A stretch of 64,000 nt of DNA from the NCBI RefSeq assembly GCF_014196805.1, contig NZ_JACIEI010000005.1:140933-204932 (forward strand), given 5' to 3'. The notes beneath the pieces are model-generated. The model had not been told where the DNA came from and did not search any database. It worked only from the letters and a program-made list of their open reading frames with translations. The DNA is from Sulfitobacter undariae. Its GTDB lineage: Bacteria; Pseudomonadota; Alphaproteobacteria; Rhodobacterales; Rhodobacteraceae. Shown in pieces: positions 30,367-39,313 of this stretch; positions within the stretch are counted from its first letter, which is position 1; every line of letters starts with the position of its first letter. The translations under genes and the position numbers were made by a program.

Positions 30367-31094
30367 CTGAGTGGTTGGGCAAACGATATTGGTTGGTGGG
30401 TGCAAGTGACGGGCTGGGGGCTGCGCTGGCGCAGCAATTAAGCCGCGCAGGCGCGGAAGTTGTCCTATCGGCTCGCAGTGAAGACAAGTTGACAGCCTTG
30501 GCTGATAGCCTGCCTGCAAAAGCAGAAGTGGTCGCAATGGATGTGACCGATGATACCAGCGTCGCCGCCGCAACCAAGGCAGTAGGGCAGGTTGACGGGA
30601 TCGTCTATCTGGCAGCAGCGTATTGGCCGTTTGGGGCTAAAGACTGGAATGCCGAACAAGCGAATACCATGGTGGATGTCAATTTCATGGGGTTGATGCG
30701 CGTGATGGGGCAGGTGGTGCCGGATATGGTGGCGCGGAATGCGGGGCATATCGTTGTCATTTCCAGCTTGGCAGGTTTCCGTGGTCAGGCGCGCTCAATC
30801 GGGTATTCAGCGTCCAAGGCTGCGACCATATCGCTGGCAGAAAGCATGCATGCTGATTTGCGCGACACCGATGTGCACGTACAGGTGGTTAACCCCGGCT
30901 TTATCAAAACGGGCCTGAGCGATAAAAACGATTTCAAAATGCCAGGTATGATGGAACCCGAAGACGCCGCGCGCGAAGTGTTCGAGCATATGAATACCGA
31001 TGATTTCAAAAAGAGCTTTCCCTTCGGTATGGCACTGGCATTCCGTCTAGGTCAGTTTCTGCCCGCCGCATTATACTACCGTATCTTCAAGTGA
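30363..31094 (+). CDS. short-chain dehydrogenase/reductase
   Basis: The 243-residue Rossmann-fold oxidoreductase has a cofactor loop GASDGLGAALA, the LAAAYWPFG region in place of the usual NNAG, a catalytic serine in VVISSLAGF and the YSASK catalytic pair. It lacks a membrane anchor. It is translationally coupled to the DUF3833 gene. The substrate is unknown. Confidence 0.9.
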   Translation: MTEWLGKRYWLVGASDGLGAALAQQLSRAGAEVVLSARSEDKLTALADSLPAKAEVVAMDVTDDTSVAAATKAVGQVDGIVYLAAAYWPFGAKDWNAEQANTMVDVNFMGLMRVMGQVVPDMVARNAGHIVVISSLAGFRGQARSIGYSASKAATISLAESMHADLRDTDVHVQVVNPGFIKTGLSDKNDFKMPGMMEPEDAAREVFEHMNTDDFKKSFPFGMALAFRLGQFLPAALYYRIFK

Positions 31095-31137
31095 CGTCGG
31101 TAAGCCTTGCGTGATCTGTTGCGCCTGATCTGAATGT

Positions 31138-31172
31138 GCCGCCCCGTTTGGGGCGGCATTTCACTTTTTTTG
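31138..31172 (+). terminator. Rho-independent terminator after the SDR gene
   Basis: An 8-bp GC-only stem (GCCGCCCC pairing with GGGGCGGC, GTTT loop) is followed after a short ATTTCAC by eight T residues. It ends the DUF3833-SDR transcript before the convergent GST gene. Confidence 0.75.
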
Positions 31173-31192
31173 GGTCTCACGTGCGGTGACGT

Positions 31193-31810
31193 TCAGAGCA
31201 CACCTTTGCTACGGATGGATTTGACGCTGTCACGGGCTTCCATACGTGCCAAATAGGCGCTGATCTTGGGGTAGTCGGCTACGGTAACGCCGTCGTTGGC
31301 CAGCAGGTTGCAGGCAAAGAACAAAATGGGGTCGGCAATCGTAAAGGCCGCGCCACAGACATAATCTCCCCGCAGGCATTCGGTTTCGACGTAGGCGGCG
31401 CAAACAGCCATTGTTTCAGGTACTTTTGCCGCCATATCTGCGTGGCTATCTGCCTTGTCGGCCCAGCGGGTGCCGCGCATTTTATGGGCATGTGCGACAT
31501 GCATAGTTGAGGCGACGTAATACATAACGCTGCGCATATGGGCTGCTTCCGCTGGATCGCTGGGCACCAGATTGGCATGGGGTGCTAGGGCTGCGACATA
31601 GTCCAATAGAGCGCCTGCCTCGGTCAGGATGGTGCCGTCTTCCAGCACCAAAGCAGGCACGCGGCCTTTGGGATTGATGGCAAGGTATTCCGGCTTGGTC
31701 TGCTCGGCAGTGGCAAAGTCGATGCGGGTGAGCTCATGAGGTAAACCGGCTTCGACAAGGGCGATGGCGGGCGCGACGGCGACGGTGCCTTTGGTGTAAT
31801 AGAGGTTCAT
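31193..31810 (-). CDS. glutathione S-transferase family protein
   Basis: The 205-residue protein has a thioredoxin-like N-terminal domain (LYYTKGTVAVAPAIALVEAG, NPKGRVPALVLEDG, LTEAGALLDYV) and an all-helical C-terminal domain with AAFTIADPILFFA. It matches the bacterial GST layout. The substrate is unknown. It is followed, within the same strand and 10 bases away, by the upstream phosphatase-like gene, so the two are probably co-transcribed. Confidence 0.9.
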   Translation of the reverse strand: MNLYYTKGTVAVAPAIALVEAGLPHELTRIDFATAEQTKPEYLAINPKGRVPALVLEDGTILTEAGALLDYVAALAPHANLVPSDPAEAAHMRSVMYYVASTMHVAHAHKMRGTRWADKADSHADMAAKVPETMAVCAAYVETECLRGDYVCGAAFTIADPILFFACNLLANDGVTVADYPKISAYLARMEARDSVKSIRSKGVL

Positions 31811-31820
31811 GGGTGATCCT

Positions 31821-32474
31821 TTAAATGTTGGTTTTTGACAGGCCGCGTTCGGGCGTGTCTAGATGCGGTGTCGCGTTAAACAATATGGGTGACAGATGCC
31901 CGCCGATGGGGTGAAACTGATGCAGTGAGGTGTGAAAAATGGCCACCGCAGTACGCGCAGTGGCAGCCATGCCCAGCTCCATCTGCTGCGCGATCAAATG
32001 AGCGATGAGCCCACCTGAGGTCACCACCAAGGCTGGCCCGCTTTCAGATGCGATTTCTGTCATGGCATCACGGATACGGGTTTGGAATGCCATATAGCTT
32101 TCGGGCGCGCCTTCGATCTTGCCCTCTTTCCAATGCTGTAAAACGGTTGGGAAATGTGCAAGGAATTCGTGCTCTTCGGTCGGGAAGGCAATGCCGTGTT
32201 GCTCACTCAAAAGCCCCGCGAGGGTGAAGTACTCCAACTCGTTCAGGCGGGCATCGCGGGTGGGCGTGAGATCCATCGCCATGCCATCGGCGGTTTCGAT
32301 ATGACGGCGTAATGTGCCCGTAAACAATCGCGTATGATGTGCGCCCGTGTCGCGCAAATGCTGGCCCAGCCACTGCGCTTGGGTATGGCCCAGATCGCTG
32401 AGACGGTCATAGCTGACCTCATCTGTGGCTGTGGAATTGGCCTGACCGTGGCGGATGAGGGTGATGGTTGACAT
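31821..32474 (-). CDS. histidine phosphatase superfamily protein
   Basis: The 217-residue protein starts MSTITLIRHGQAN, the RHG catalytic signature with the phosphorylated histidine. It continues with LSDLGHTQAQWLGQHL, TGTLRRHIETADG, LNELEYF and the second-histidine region VVTSGGLIAHL. It belongs to the phosphoglycerate-mutase-like branch; the substrate cannot be told. AGGAG precedes the ATG at 32474. The reading frame extends upstream but the RHG motif position fixes this start. It is divergent from the formate dehydrogenase gene. Confidence 0.9.
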   Translation of the reverse strand: MSTITLIRHGQANSTATDEVSYDRLSDLGHTQAQWLGQHLRDTGAHHTRLFTGTLRRHIETADGMAMDLTPTRDARLNELEYFTLAGLLSEQHGIAFPTEEHEFLAHFPTVLQHWKEGKIEGAPESYMAFQTRIRDAMTEIASESGPALVVTSGGLIAHLIAQQMELGMAATARTAVAIFHTSLHQFHPIGGHLSPILFNATPHLDTPERGLSKTNI

Positions 32475-32650
32475 ATGCGCTCCTGCTGCTTGCACGCTTT
32501 GATAAGCGAGGTGTCGGGGCAGGGAAAGGGGCGCGTATCGGAAACATTGGCGGGGTTGCATGGCGCAAATGGGTGGCGCGGTGTCGGGAATGGTCTTATC
32601 AGAAAGATGCGCGACAGCTAGTGTTTTGATAGCACTGGGAGGAAGCTGCC

Positions 32651-35419
32651 ATGACAGATAAAGTGACATTCACGCTGGACGGTCAGGTCGTTGAGGCCGA
32701 GGCGGGTCTGACAATCTGGGAAGTGGCCAATGGCCGCGGTCTGATAATCCCGCATCTGTGCCACAAACCCGCGCCGGGCTACCGCCCTGATGGCAATTGC
32801 CGCGCCTGTATGGTTGAGATTGCGGGCGAGCGGACATTGGCCGCATCGTGCATCCGCGAACCCAGCGATGGCATGGTCGTCACCACCAATAATCCGCGTG
32901 CCCAGAACGCCCGCAAGATGGTGGTTGAGTTGCTGATGGCCGACATGCCCGCGCAAGATGTGGCGCATGATAGATCAAGCCATATGCACGATATGGTGAC
33001 GTTGAACGGCGTGGAAGAGAGCCGCTTTCCCAAGCTGGACACCGACCGTATCCCGTTGCTGGACGACAGTCATGTGGCGATGCGGGTGAACCTAGATGCG
33101 TGTATCTCATGCGGTCTGTGCGTGCGGGCCTGCCGCGAGGTGCAGGTGAATGACGTGATCGGCATGTCAGGCCGTGGGATGGACAGCTATCCAACGTTCG
33201 ATATGGCCGACCCGATGGGGGCTTCCAGTTGTGTGGCCTGCGGTGAATGTGTGCAGGCCTGCCCCACTGGCGCGCTGATGCCAGCGAGCGTACTGGACGA
33301 AAACGAGCAAGGCGATAGCGCCGATTATGATCGCGAAGTCGAGAGCATTTGCCCCTTCTGCGGCGTGGGCTGTCAGATATCGCTTAAGATCAAAGATGAT
33401 AAAATCAAATATGTAGAAGGCATCAACGGCCCCGCCAATGAGGGGCGTTTGTGTGTCAAAGGGCGCTTTGGTTTTGATTACATCCACCATGAGCACCGCC
33501 TGACCAAACCGCTAATCCGCCGTCAGGATGCGCCAGCAAAAGGGTTGAACGTGGACCCCGGTAACTATCTGGAGGTCTTCCGCGAGGCCACTTGGGACGA
33601 GGCATTGGATGCAGCAGCAAACGGGTTGAAAGCCATCGGCGGCAAAGGGGTGGCAGGCTTTGGGTCAGCGAAATGCACCAATGAGGAAGCCTATCTGTTT
33701 CAAAAGATCATCCGCCAAGGGTTTGGCCATAACAACGTCGATCATTGTACGCGGTTGTGTCATGCCTCCTCTGTCTCGGCGTTGATCGAAAACGTGGGGT
33801 CAGGCGCTGTGACGGCTACGTTTAACGAGATCGAAAATGCCGATGTGGCGATTGTGATCGGGGCGAACCCGATTGAAAACCACCCAGTCGCGGCGACCTA
33901 TTTCAAACAATTCACCAAACGCGGTGGCAAACTGATTGTGATGGACCCGCGCGGTCAGGCGTTGAAACGCTTTGCCTATCAGATGTGCCAATTCCGCCCG
34001 GGTACGGATGTGTCGATGCTCAACGCGATCATGAATGTGATCGTTGAAGAAGGGCTGTACGATACCCAATATATCCAAGCGCATACAGAGAATTGGGAGG
34101 CGGAGAAGGCGCATCTCAAGGACTTCACGCCTGAAAAGATGGCCCCGATTTGCGGTATAGATGCCGAGACGCTGCGCGATGTCGCGCGGACCTTTGCAGG
34201 GGCCAATGCGGCGATGATATTTTGGGGGATGGGCGTCAGCCAGCACATTCACGGCACAGATAATGCGCGTTGCCTGATCAGTCTGGCATTGATGACGGGT
34301 CAAATAGGGCGGCCGGGTGCGGGCCTGCATCCGTTGCGGGGCCAAAACAATGTGCAGGGTGCATCTGACGCGGGAATGATCCCGATGTTTTTGCCAGATT
34401 ACCAATCGGTCACGGATGACGGCGTGCGCTCGGCCTTTACGGATGTGTGGGAGAGCGGTGATTTCAGCGCGGAGAAGGGCCTGACCGTCACCGAGATTTT
34501 GGATGCGGTGCATACAGGCGATATCAAAGGCATGTATATTCTGGGCGAAAACCCCGCCATGTCCGACCCCGATGTGGAGCACGCCCGCCATGCCCTTGCC
34601 AAGCTAGAGCATCTGGTGGTGCAGGATATCTTTATCACCGAGACTGCCAATTTCGCGGATGTGATCCTGCCTGCCTCGGCCTTTGCCGAGAAAACCGGCA
34701 CGGTGACGAACACCAACCGTCAGGTGCAAATGGGCCGTGTCGCTGTACCGCCCCCCGGTGAGGCGCGGGCGGATTGGTGGATTGAGACAGAGTTGGCGAA
34801 ACGCTTGGGGCTGGATTGGACCTATACATCGCCCGCTGAAATCTTTGTCGAGATGAAGCTGAACATGCAATCTTTGGACAACATCACGTGGGACCGACTG
34901 GAGGCGCAAAACGCGGTAACCTATCCTTCGCTGAGCCCAGAAGACCCCGGACAGGCGATTGTTTTTTCTGACGGTTTCCCGCGTGCAGGGGGGCGTGCGC
35001 GGTTTACTCCCGCCAGCATCATCGCGCCCGATGATACGCCCGATGCGCAATACCCGATGATCCTGACAACGGGTCGCCAGCTGGAGCATTGGCACACGGG
35101 GTCAATGACCCGTCGTGCCACGGTTCTGGATGGGTTAGAGCCAGAGGCGAATTGCTCATTACACCCCTCGACCTTGCGCAAACTGGGCGTAGAGGCGGGT
35201 GAATTGGTTCGTTTGACCACCAAACGCGGCAGCATCGAGATCATGGCGCGGATGGATCGTGCTGTATCACCTGATATGGTTTTCCTGCCCTTTGCCTATG
35301 TGGAAGCGGCGGCAAATATCCTGACAAATCCGGCAGTTGACCCTTATGGCAAGATACCTGAGTTCAAATTCTCAGCGGTGAAAGTAGAGGCCGTGCATCC
35401 TTCTGTTGTTGCCGAGTAG
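32651..35419 (+). CDS. formate dehydrogenase alpha subunit (molybdopterin, Cys-type)
   Basis: The 922-residue oxidoreductase has an N-terminal [2Fe-2S] domain and a ferredoxin-like pair of [4Fe-4S] sites (CISCGLCVRAC, CVACGECVQAC). A further [4Fe-4S] site (CPFCGVGC) opens the bis-MGD molybdopterin domain. The active-site motif DHCTRLCHASS places Cys370-His371 where selenocysteine-His lies in E. coli FdhF. It is the catalytic subunit of NAD-linked type FDHs that oxidise formate to CO2. No beta/gamma flavin subunits, fdhD or cofactor genes are nearby, so its electron partner is unclear. A close relative with another substrate cannot be excluded. Confidence 0.9.
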   Translation: MTDKVTFTLDGQVVEAEAGLTIWEVANGRGLIIPHLCHKPAPGYRPDGNCRACMVEIAGERTLAASCIREPSDGMVVTTNNPRAQNARKMVVELLMADMPAQDVAHDRSSHMHDMVTLNGVEESRFPKLDTDRIPLLDDSHVAMRVNLDACISCGLCVRACREVQVNDVIGMSGRGMDSYPTFDMADPMGASSCVACGECVQACPTGALMPASVLDENEQGDSADYDREVESICPFCGVGCQISLKIKDDKIKYVEGINGPANEGRLCVKGRFGFDYIHHEHRLTKPLIRRQDAPAKGLNVDPGNYLEVFREATWDEALDAAANGLKAIGGKGVAGFGSAKCTNEEAYLFQKIIRQGFGHNNVDHCTRLCHASSVSALIENVGSGAVTATFNEIENADVAIVIGANPIENHPVAATYFKQFTKRGGKLIVMDPRGQALKRFAYQMCQFRPGTDVSMLNAIMNVIVEEGLYDTQYIQAHTENWEAEKAHLKDFTPEKMAPICGIDAETLRDVARTFAGANAAMIFWGMGVSQHIHGTDNARCLISLALMTGQIGRPGAGLHPLRGQNNVQGASDAGMIPMFLPDYQSVTDDGVRSAFTDVWESGDFSAEKGLTVTEILDAVHTGDIKGMYILGENPAMSDPDVEHARHALAKLEHLVVQDIFITETANFADVILPASAFAEKTGTVTNTNRQVQMGRVAVPPPGEARADWWIETELAKRLGLDWTYTSPAEIFVEMKLNMQSLDNITWDRLEAQNAVTYPSLSPEDPGQAIVFSDGFPRAGGRARFTPASIIAPDDTPDAQYPMILTTGRQLEHWHTGSMTRRATVLDGLEPEANCSLHPSTLRKLGVEAGELVRLTTKRGSIEIMARMDRAVSPDMVFLPFAYVEAAANILTNPAVDPYGKIPEFKFSAVKVEAVHPSVVAE

Positions 35420-35468
35420 AGGGCAAAGACTTACGGATAACCGTGGTTGAGTGGATTAAGGAAAAAAG

Positions 35469-36656
35469 ATGCAGGTAGATGCGGGGCGGTTCTTGGCGGA
35501 CCTTCATAAATTGCGGGAATTCGGGGCCGCGGGTGTGGGCAGAGGCGTTGTTCGGCCTGCTTATTCCGAGGCTGACATGGCGGCGCGTGACTGGCTGGCA
35601 CAGCGGATGCGCGAGGCGGGGTTGCGGGTTGAGGTTGATCCGATGGGCAACCTGTTCGGCTTGGCTGATGCACCCTCTTTGCTGATGGGGTCACATAGCG
35701 ATAGCCAACCCGAAGGCGGGTGGCTGGATGGTGCGCTGGGCGTGATTGCCGCCTTGGAAGTTGCGCGGGCCAGCCGTGAGGCTGGCGGGCCTGCGATCTC
35801 GGTTGTGTCCTTTCAGGATGAAGAAGGCCGTTTCGGCGTGACCACAGGCAGTGCTGTTTGGGGCGGTCATCTGGCGCAGGACGTGGCGGATTTATTGTGT
35901 GATCACAATGGTGTAACCTTGGGTGAGGCGCGCAGTGTTGTGCCCGCGACAGGCGATGTGGACCCTGTGCAGTTCACCGGATTCATCGAGATGCATATCG
36001 AACAAGGCCCCGTGATGGACAGCACAGGCGAGCAAATCGGGGTGGTGAGCGATATCGTGGGCATCCGCGATATGAAGATCACCTTTGAAGGGCAGCAAAA
36101 CCACGCAGGCACTACGCCTATGGCGCTGCGGCAGGATGCTTTTCAGGCGGTTTCAACCTTTAACCAAGCGCTGGCTGAGCGGTTTGCCAATGTGGTGACA
36201 CCTGCAACGGTCTGGACCATCGGGCATGTGAGCTTGCACCCCAATGCCTCGTCTATTGTGCCAGGAAAGGCTGTGTTTTCAATGCAGTGGCGCGATGGTG
36301 ACGCGGATCGTTTGGGGCGGATGGAGCAGATTATTCGCGATCTGGCGCAGGAAGTGGCAGACGCACGGGGCATGCGGGTTTCCTTTGGTAAGATGCTGGG
36401 CCTAGAGCCTGTGGCGATGGATATGCGGCTGCGTAAGGCGCTGGAAACAAGCGCGAAAACTGTAGCGCCTAATAAATGGCGCGTGATGCCATCGGGGGCG
36501 TTGCATGATGCCACCAATGTGTCGCGGCTGATGCCTGTGGCGATGCTGTTTGTGCCCTCGATCAACGGGATCAGCCATGCGTTTGAGGAGGACACAGATG
36601 AGGCCGACCTTGTGGCGGGGCTGAAGGTTTTGGCGGGGGCTGTGGCTGCTTTGTAA
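35469..36656 (+). CDS. M20-family amidohydrolase (allantoate / N-carbamoyl amino acid type)
   Basis: The 395-residue protein is a dinuclear-metal hydrolase of the allantoate amidohydrolase / N-carbamoyl-L-amino-acid hydrolase group. Metal-ligand regions are visible: [37 protein letters not shown], and [10 protein letters not shown] near the C-terminus. The dimerisation loop [14 protein letters not shown] is present. It stands about 9 kb from the ureide operon, which lacks an enzyme converting allantoate to ureidoglycine. It is therefore a candidate for that step, but the sequence alone does not separate the two activities. Confidence 0.88.
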   Translation: MQVDAGRFLADLHKLREFGAAGVGRGVVRPAYSEADMAARDWLAQRMREAGLRVEVDPMGNLFGLADAPSLLMGSHSDSQPEGGWLDGALGVIAALEVARASREAGGPAISVVSFQDEEGRFGVTTGSAVWGGHLAQDVADLLCDHNGVTLGEARSVVPATGDVDPVQFTGFIEMHIEQGPVMDSTGEQIGVVSDIVGIRDMKITFEGQQNHAGTTPMALRQDAFQAVSTFNQALAERFANVVTPATVWTIGHVSLHPNASSIVPGKAVFSMQWRDGDADRLGRMEQIIRDLAQEVADARGMRVSFGKMLGLEPVAMDMRLRKALETSAKTVAPNKWRVMPSGALHDATNVSRLMPVAMLFVPSINGISHAFEEDTDEADLVAGLKVLAGAVAAL

Positions 36657-36669
36657 ACTTGGAAAAAGG

Positions 36670-36690
36670 GGGGTGTAACCCGTACACCCC
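36670..36690. repeat. palindromic hairpin after the M20 gene
   Basis: A perfect 8-bp stem, GGGGTGTA pairing with TACACCCC around ACCCG. On the minus strand it is followed by CCTTTTTCC, on the plus strand by no T run. It could end a minus-strand transcript or just cap the M20 mRNA. Confidence 0.45.
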
Positions 36691-36767
36691 ACGTACACCG
36701 CACGGTGCATTATCGCGATCTTTGCAATTCTCCCAGATGTTGGGCAGATCACTGTAAGGAGACCCTG

Positions 36768-37136
36768 ATGAACCGCAAGGACGCGCACAGCCAGATGATC
36801 CATGAACTGGAACGGCTGCAAGAAGACATGTCGGAAAATTGGTTGGATAAAAGCCTGCCTGATGATTGGAACGGACTGGATTTTTGGGACGAGGTCCCGC
36901 GCAAAAAGACCCGCGTTACCTTGCGGCTGGATGCGGATATGGTCGCGTGGTTTCGAAAGATTGGCCCGAACTATGGCCCGCGCATCAACAAGGTTTTGCG
37001 AATCTACTACACGGGGCTGTTGTCGGGGAATCTATCGGCCTATCCAAACGACAGGACCGTGCCGCGTATTCTTTTGGCAGCGCAAAGAGAGATGGAGAAC
37101 CTGCGAGGTGAACTGTCAGGGGCGGGAAAGGAATGA
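36768..37136 (+). CDS. BrnA antitoxin family protein (no adjacent toxin)
   Basis: The 122-residue protein has an acidic N-terminal half (MIHELERLQEDMSENWLDK) and a C-terminal ribbon-helix-helix region of BrnA type: TRVTLRLDADMVAWFRKIG, then GPRINKVLRIYY. BrnA proteins are DNA-binding antitoxins normally encoded after brnT. No BrnT-like gene lies within several hundred bases on either side, so this copy may be an orphan regulator. AAGGAG lies upstream of the ATG. Confidence 0.82.
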   Translation: MNRKDAHSQMIHELERLQEDMSENWLDKSLPDDWNGLDFWDEVPRKKTRVTLRLDADMVAWFRKIGPNYGPRINKVLRIYYTGLLSGNLSAYPNDRTVPRILLAAQREMENLRGELSGAGKE

Positions 37137-37660
37137 ACATGGGGATGTTGGACTAGGTCTTGCCTGATGAGGTTCAGGTAGGTGTTGGTTCGCACCTAAA
37201 CCATCATCCGCAATCACGAACCACCGATAAGGCTTGTCAGGTTCTGCGCGATAGACAGACCGGACATCCGTGCGTCGCGCAGTGAAAGGCAGGAACGAGC
37301 CCTCTTTACCGAATGTTGTCCCGCATCATTTTGCGAGTGTAGAAAACTCACCTACGCGAACAGCCCTGTGCGGACATTCGGGCTTAGCAAACCACCCCAT
37401 CTCTGTAACAAAGCCGCCTTGCGGACCACTTAAAAGAGGGGGCTTCATTTGCTGCTGGTCTATGGACCAACAACGACCCACGTTGCTTCAATCTGTCATT
37501 GTAAGACAACCAATTCTTAGTCTTGAAGGGGTAGCGCCAAAATTTCGCCACATTTGAACTTGATTAATGCCTTAATTTCGAAATTAACGAATCGCTAACC
37601 ATAAAAAATTTCGCCCGCAGCAGTAAAACGGAGCGGAAAAACAGCAGATCGAGCAGCAAC
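37137..37660. other. gene-poor stretch before the RTX/Hint gene
   Basis: I see no credible gene here. Short open frames exist but have no ribosome binding sites and no family features. The first 400 bases look like decayed or never-coding spacer. The last 100 bases are A/T-rich and contain the palindrome at 37572-37587; they probably hold the promoter of the downstream gene. Confidence 0.6.
37572..37587. promoter_or_regulatory. perfect 16-bp palindrome upstream of the RTX/Hint gene
   Basis: TTAATTTCGAAATTAA is self-complementary. It is followed by CGAATCGCTAACCAT, and lies about 75 bases before the start codon. The paired TTAA units with an 8-base gap and the nearby CTAACCAT resemble CtrA-type sites (TTAA-N7-TTAA) imperfectly. 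It may equally bind another dimeric regulator. Confidence 0.5.
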
Positions 37661-39313
37661 ATGGCAACAAACAATAGTTCAAATCCGGCAACGGATGATG
37701 ATGACCTCATAACTGGTTCTTCTGGTAGTGATACACTGACCGGAGGTCTGGGCGGCGACACCATCAATGCGGGTGCTGGTGACGATATGATTTCTGGCGA
37801 CGGTCCTGTCGCAGGGGCATGGTATTTTGAGACCTACAATTACAATTTCGGAAGAGCTGACGGTCAGGCGTTTGATATCGAAGACGGAACCGGAACCGGA
37901 TCTGGCTATGTTACAGATTTCGATGTCGATAATCTGACAAACTCTCTCCGTGGCACGTCAGGAGACCCTGATGATTTTGGGGTCATTTTGACCTCGACGT
38001 TAAATGTAACTGTTGGCGGCAGTTATCGGTTAACCACAAGGTCTGACGATGGATCGACTATACAGATATTTGACAGCAATGGGAATGCGCTCGATTTCAA
38101 CAACCAATCAGGCGGCGTTCGTGATTATTTAAATAACGACTACCACCAAGGGGCGACAACACGATATGGCGATGTCACGCTTGACCCTAATGAAACATAT
38201 ACTATTCAAATTCGCTACTGGGAGAACGCCGGAGCCGAAACGCTTAGCGCGACAATTTCCGGCCCGGATACAGGGAACACATCCCAGTCTTTATTAACTT
38301 CGCCGATGGTAGGATCACCTCCTGCTTCTGGGTATCCGCCAACAGGAACTGCGGCAGGGGTTGAGGGTGATGATGTCCTTAATGGTGGCGCTGGTGATGA
38401 TATTATTAGTGGTGATGGCGGAAATGATACCATTACCGGCGGTGCGGACGACGACACGATTACCGGTGGAGAGGGGTTTGATACCTTCGTCTATAACGCG
38501 GGCGACGGCCATGACTTAATCACCGATTTCAATACGGGAACGGGGCAGGACATTACTGACGGGGACCCGTCGAATAATGACTTTCTCGACCTGTCTGCGT
38601 TTTACACGGACATTTTCGAACTACGCGCTGACCTAAATGATGACGGGGTTCTGAACCAATCTGTTGGCGACTTTAGCGACAACACCGCGCTCGGCGGCTC
38701 CATTACCCTGACGGGGGTTTCGGCCAGCGATTTGACCGAAGACAATACAAATGTAGCGTGTTTCACTAAAAATACACTCATCGAGACACCCTATGGCCCA
38801 AAGCCAATCGAAACTTTGGAACTGGGTGATTTAGTGTTGACGAAAGATAACGGTGCCCAGCCCATTCAATGGATTGGTGTGCGGACTGTCCCAGCAACAG
38901 GAAAATTCGCACCCGTTCGTTTTGCCGCAGGCGCTATTGGAAACAATATCGCACTTGAGGTCTCGCCACAGCACAGGATGTTGGTTTCCGGATGGCAAGC
39001 TGAATTATTTTTTGGTGAGGCAGAGGTTCTCTCCCCTGCCATTCACCTGCTCAATGATAAGACAATTACTCGCGCCTATAAACCGAGCGTGACCTATTAT
39101 CACATTCTGTTTTCAGAGCATCAGGTCATCAGTGCGCATGGCGCGTATTCCGAGAGCTTTCACCCCAGCGAAGCCTCAATTGGAGGCGTTAGCGAAGGGT
39201 CACGGAAAGAATTAAAGGAACTGTTTCCAGAACTGTTCGCTTCCAAAGACTTAAGTACATTGACGGCACGGCGGACCTTGAAGGGATATGAAAGTAAAGT
39301 GATCAACTGGTAA
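37661..39313 (+). CDS. RTX repeat, PA14-like and Hint domain protein
   Basis: The 550-residue protein has calcium-binding RTX nonapeptide repeats near the N-terminus (about 15-48, such as GGLGGDTINAGAGDDMISG). A PA14-like beta domain follows (about 50-205; FGVILTSTLNVTVGG, YRLTTRSDDGSTIQIFD, YTIQIRYWENAGAE), then a second RTX block (about 238-275). The C-terminal Hint domain starts at Cys367 (ACFTKNTLIETPYG), with LEVSPQHRMLV and ILFSEHQVISAHG. There is no N-terminal signal peptide, as expected for type I secreted RTX proteins, but no secretion genes are nearby. Hint domains can self-cleave at the cysteine; release of the upstream part is an inference. Confidence 0.88.
   Translation: MATNNSSNPATDDDDLITGSSGSDTLTGGLGGDTINAGAGDDMISGDGPVAGAWYFETYNYNFGRADGQAFDIEDGTGTGSGYVTDFDVDNLTNSLRGTSGDPDDFGVILTSTLNVTVGGSYRLTTRSDDGSTIQIFDSNGNALDFNNQSGGVRDYLNNDYHQGATTRYGDVTLDPNETYTIQIRYWENAGAETLSATISGPDTGNTSQSLLTSPMVGSPPASGYPPTGTAAGVEGDDVLNGGAGDDIISGDGGNDTITGGADDDTITGGEGFDTFVYNAGDGHDLITDFNTGTGQDITDGDPSNNDFLDLSAFYTDIFELRADLNDDGVLNQSVGDFSDNTALGGSITLTGVSASDLTEDNTNVACFTKNTLIETPYGPKPIETLELGDLVLTKDNGAQPIQWIGVRTVPATGKFAPVRFAAGAIGNNIALEVSPQHRMLVSGWQAELFFGEAEVLSPAIHLLNDKTITRAYKPSVTYYHILFSEHQVISAHGAYSESFHPSEASIGGVSEGSRKELKELFPELFASKDLSTLTARRTLKGYESKVINW

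Noticed and set aside
37270..37557. A 95-codon frame before the RTX/Hint gene
   Set aside because: Pro/Cys-rich translation of spacer type, no ribosome binding site, and no domain.
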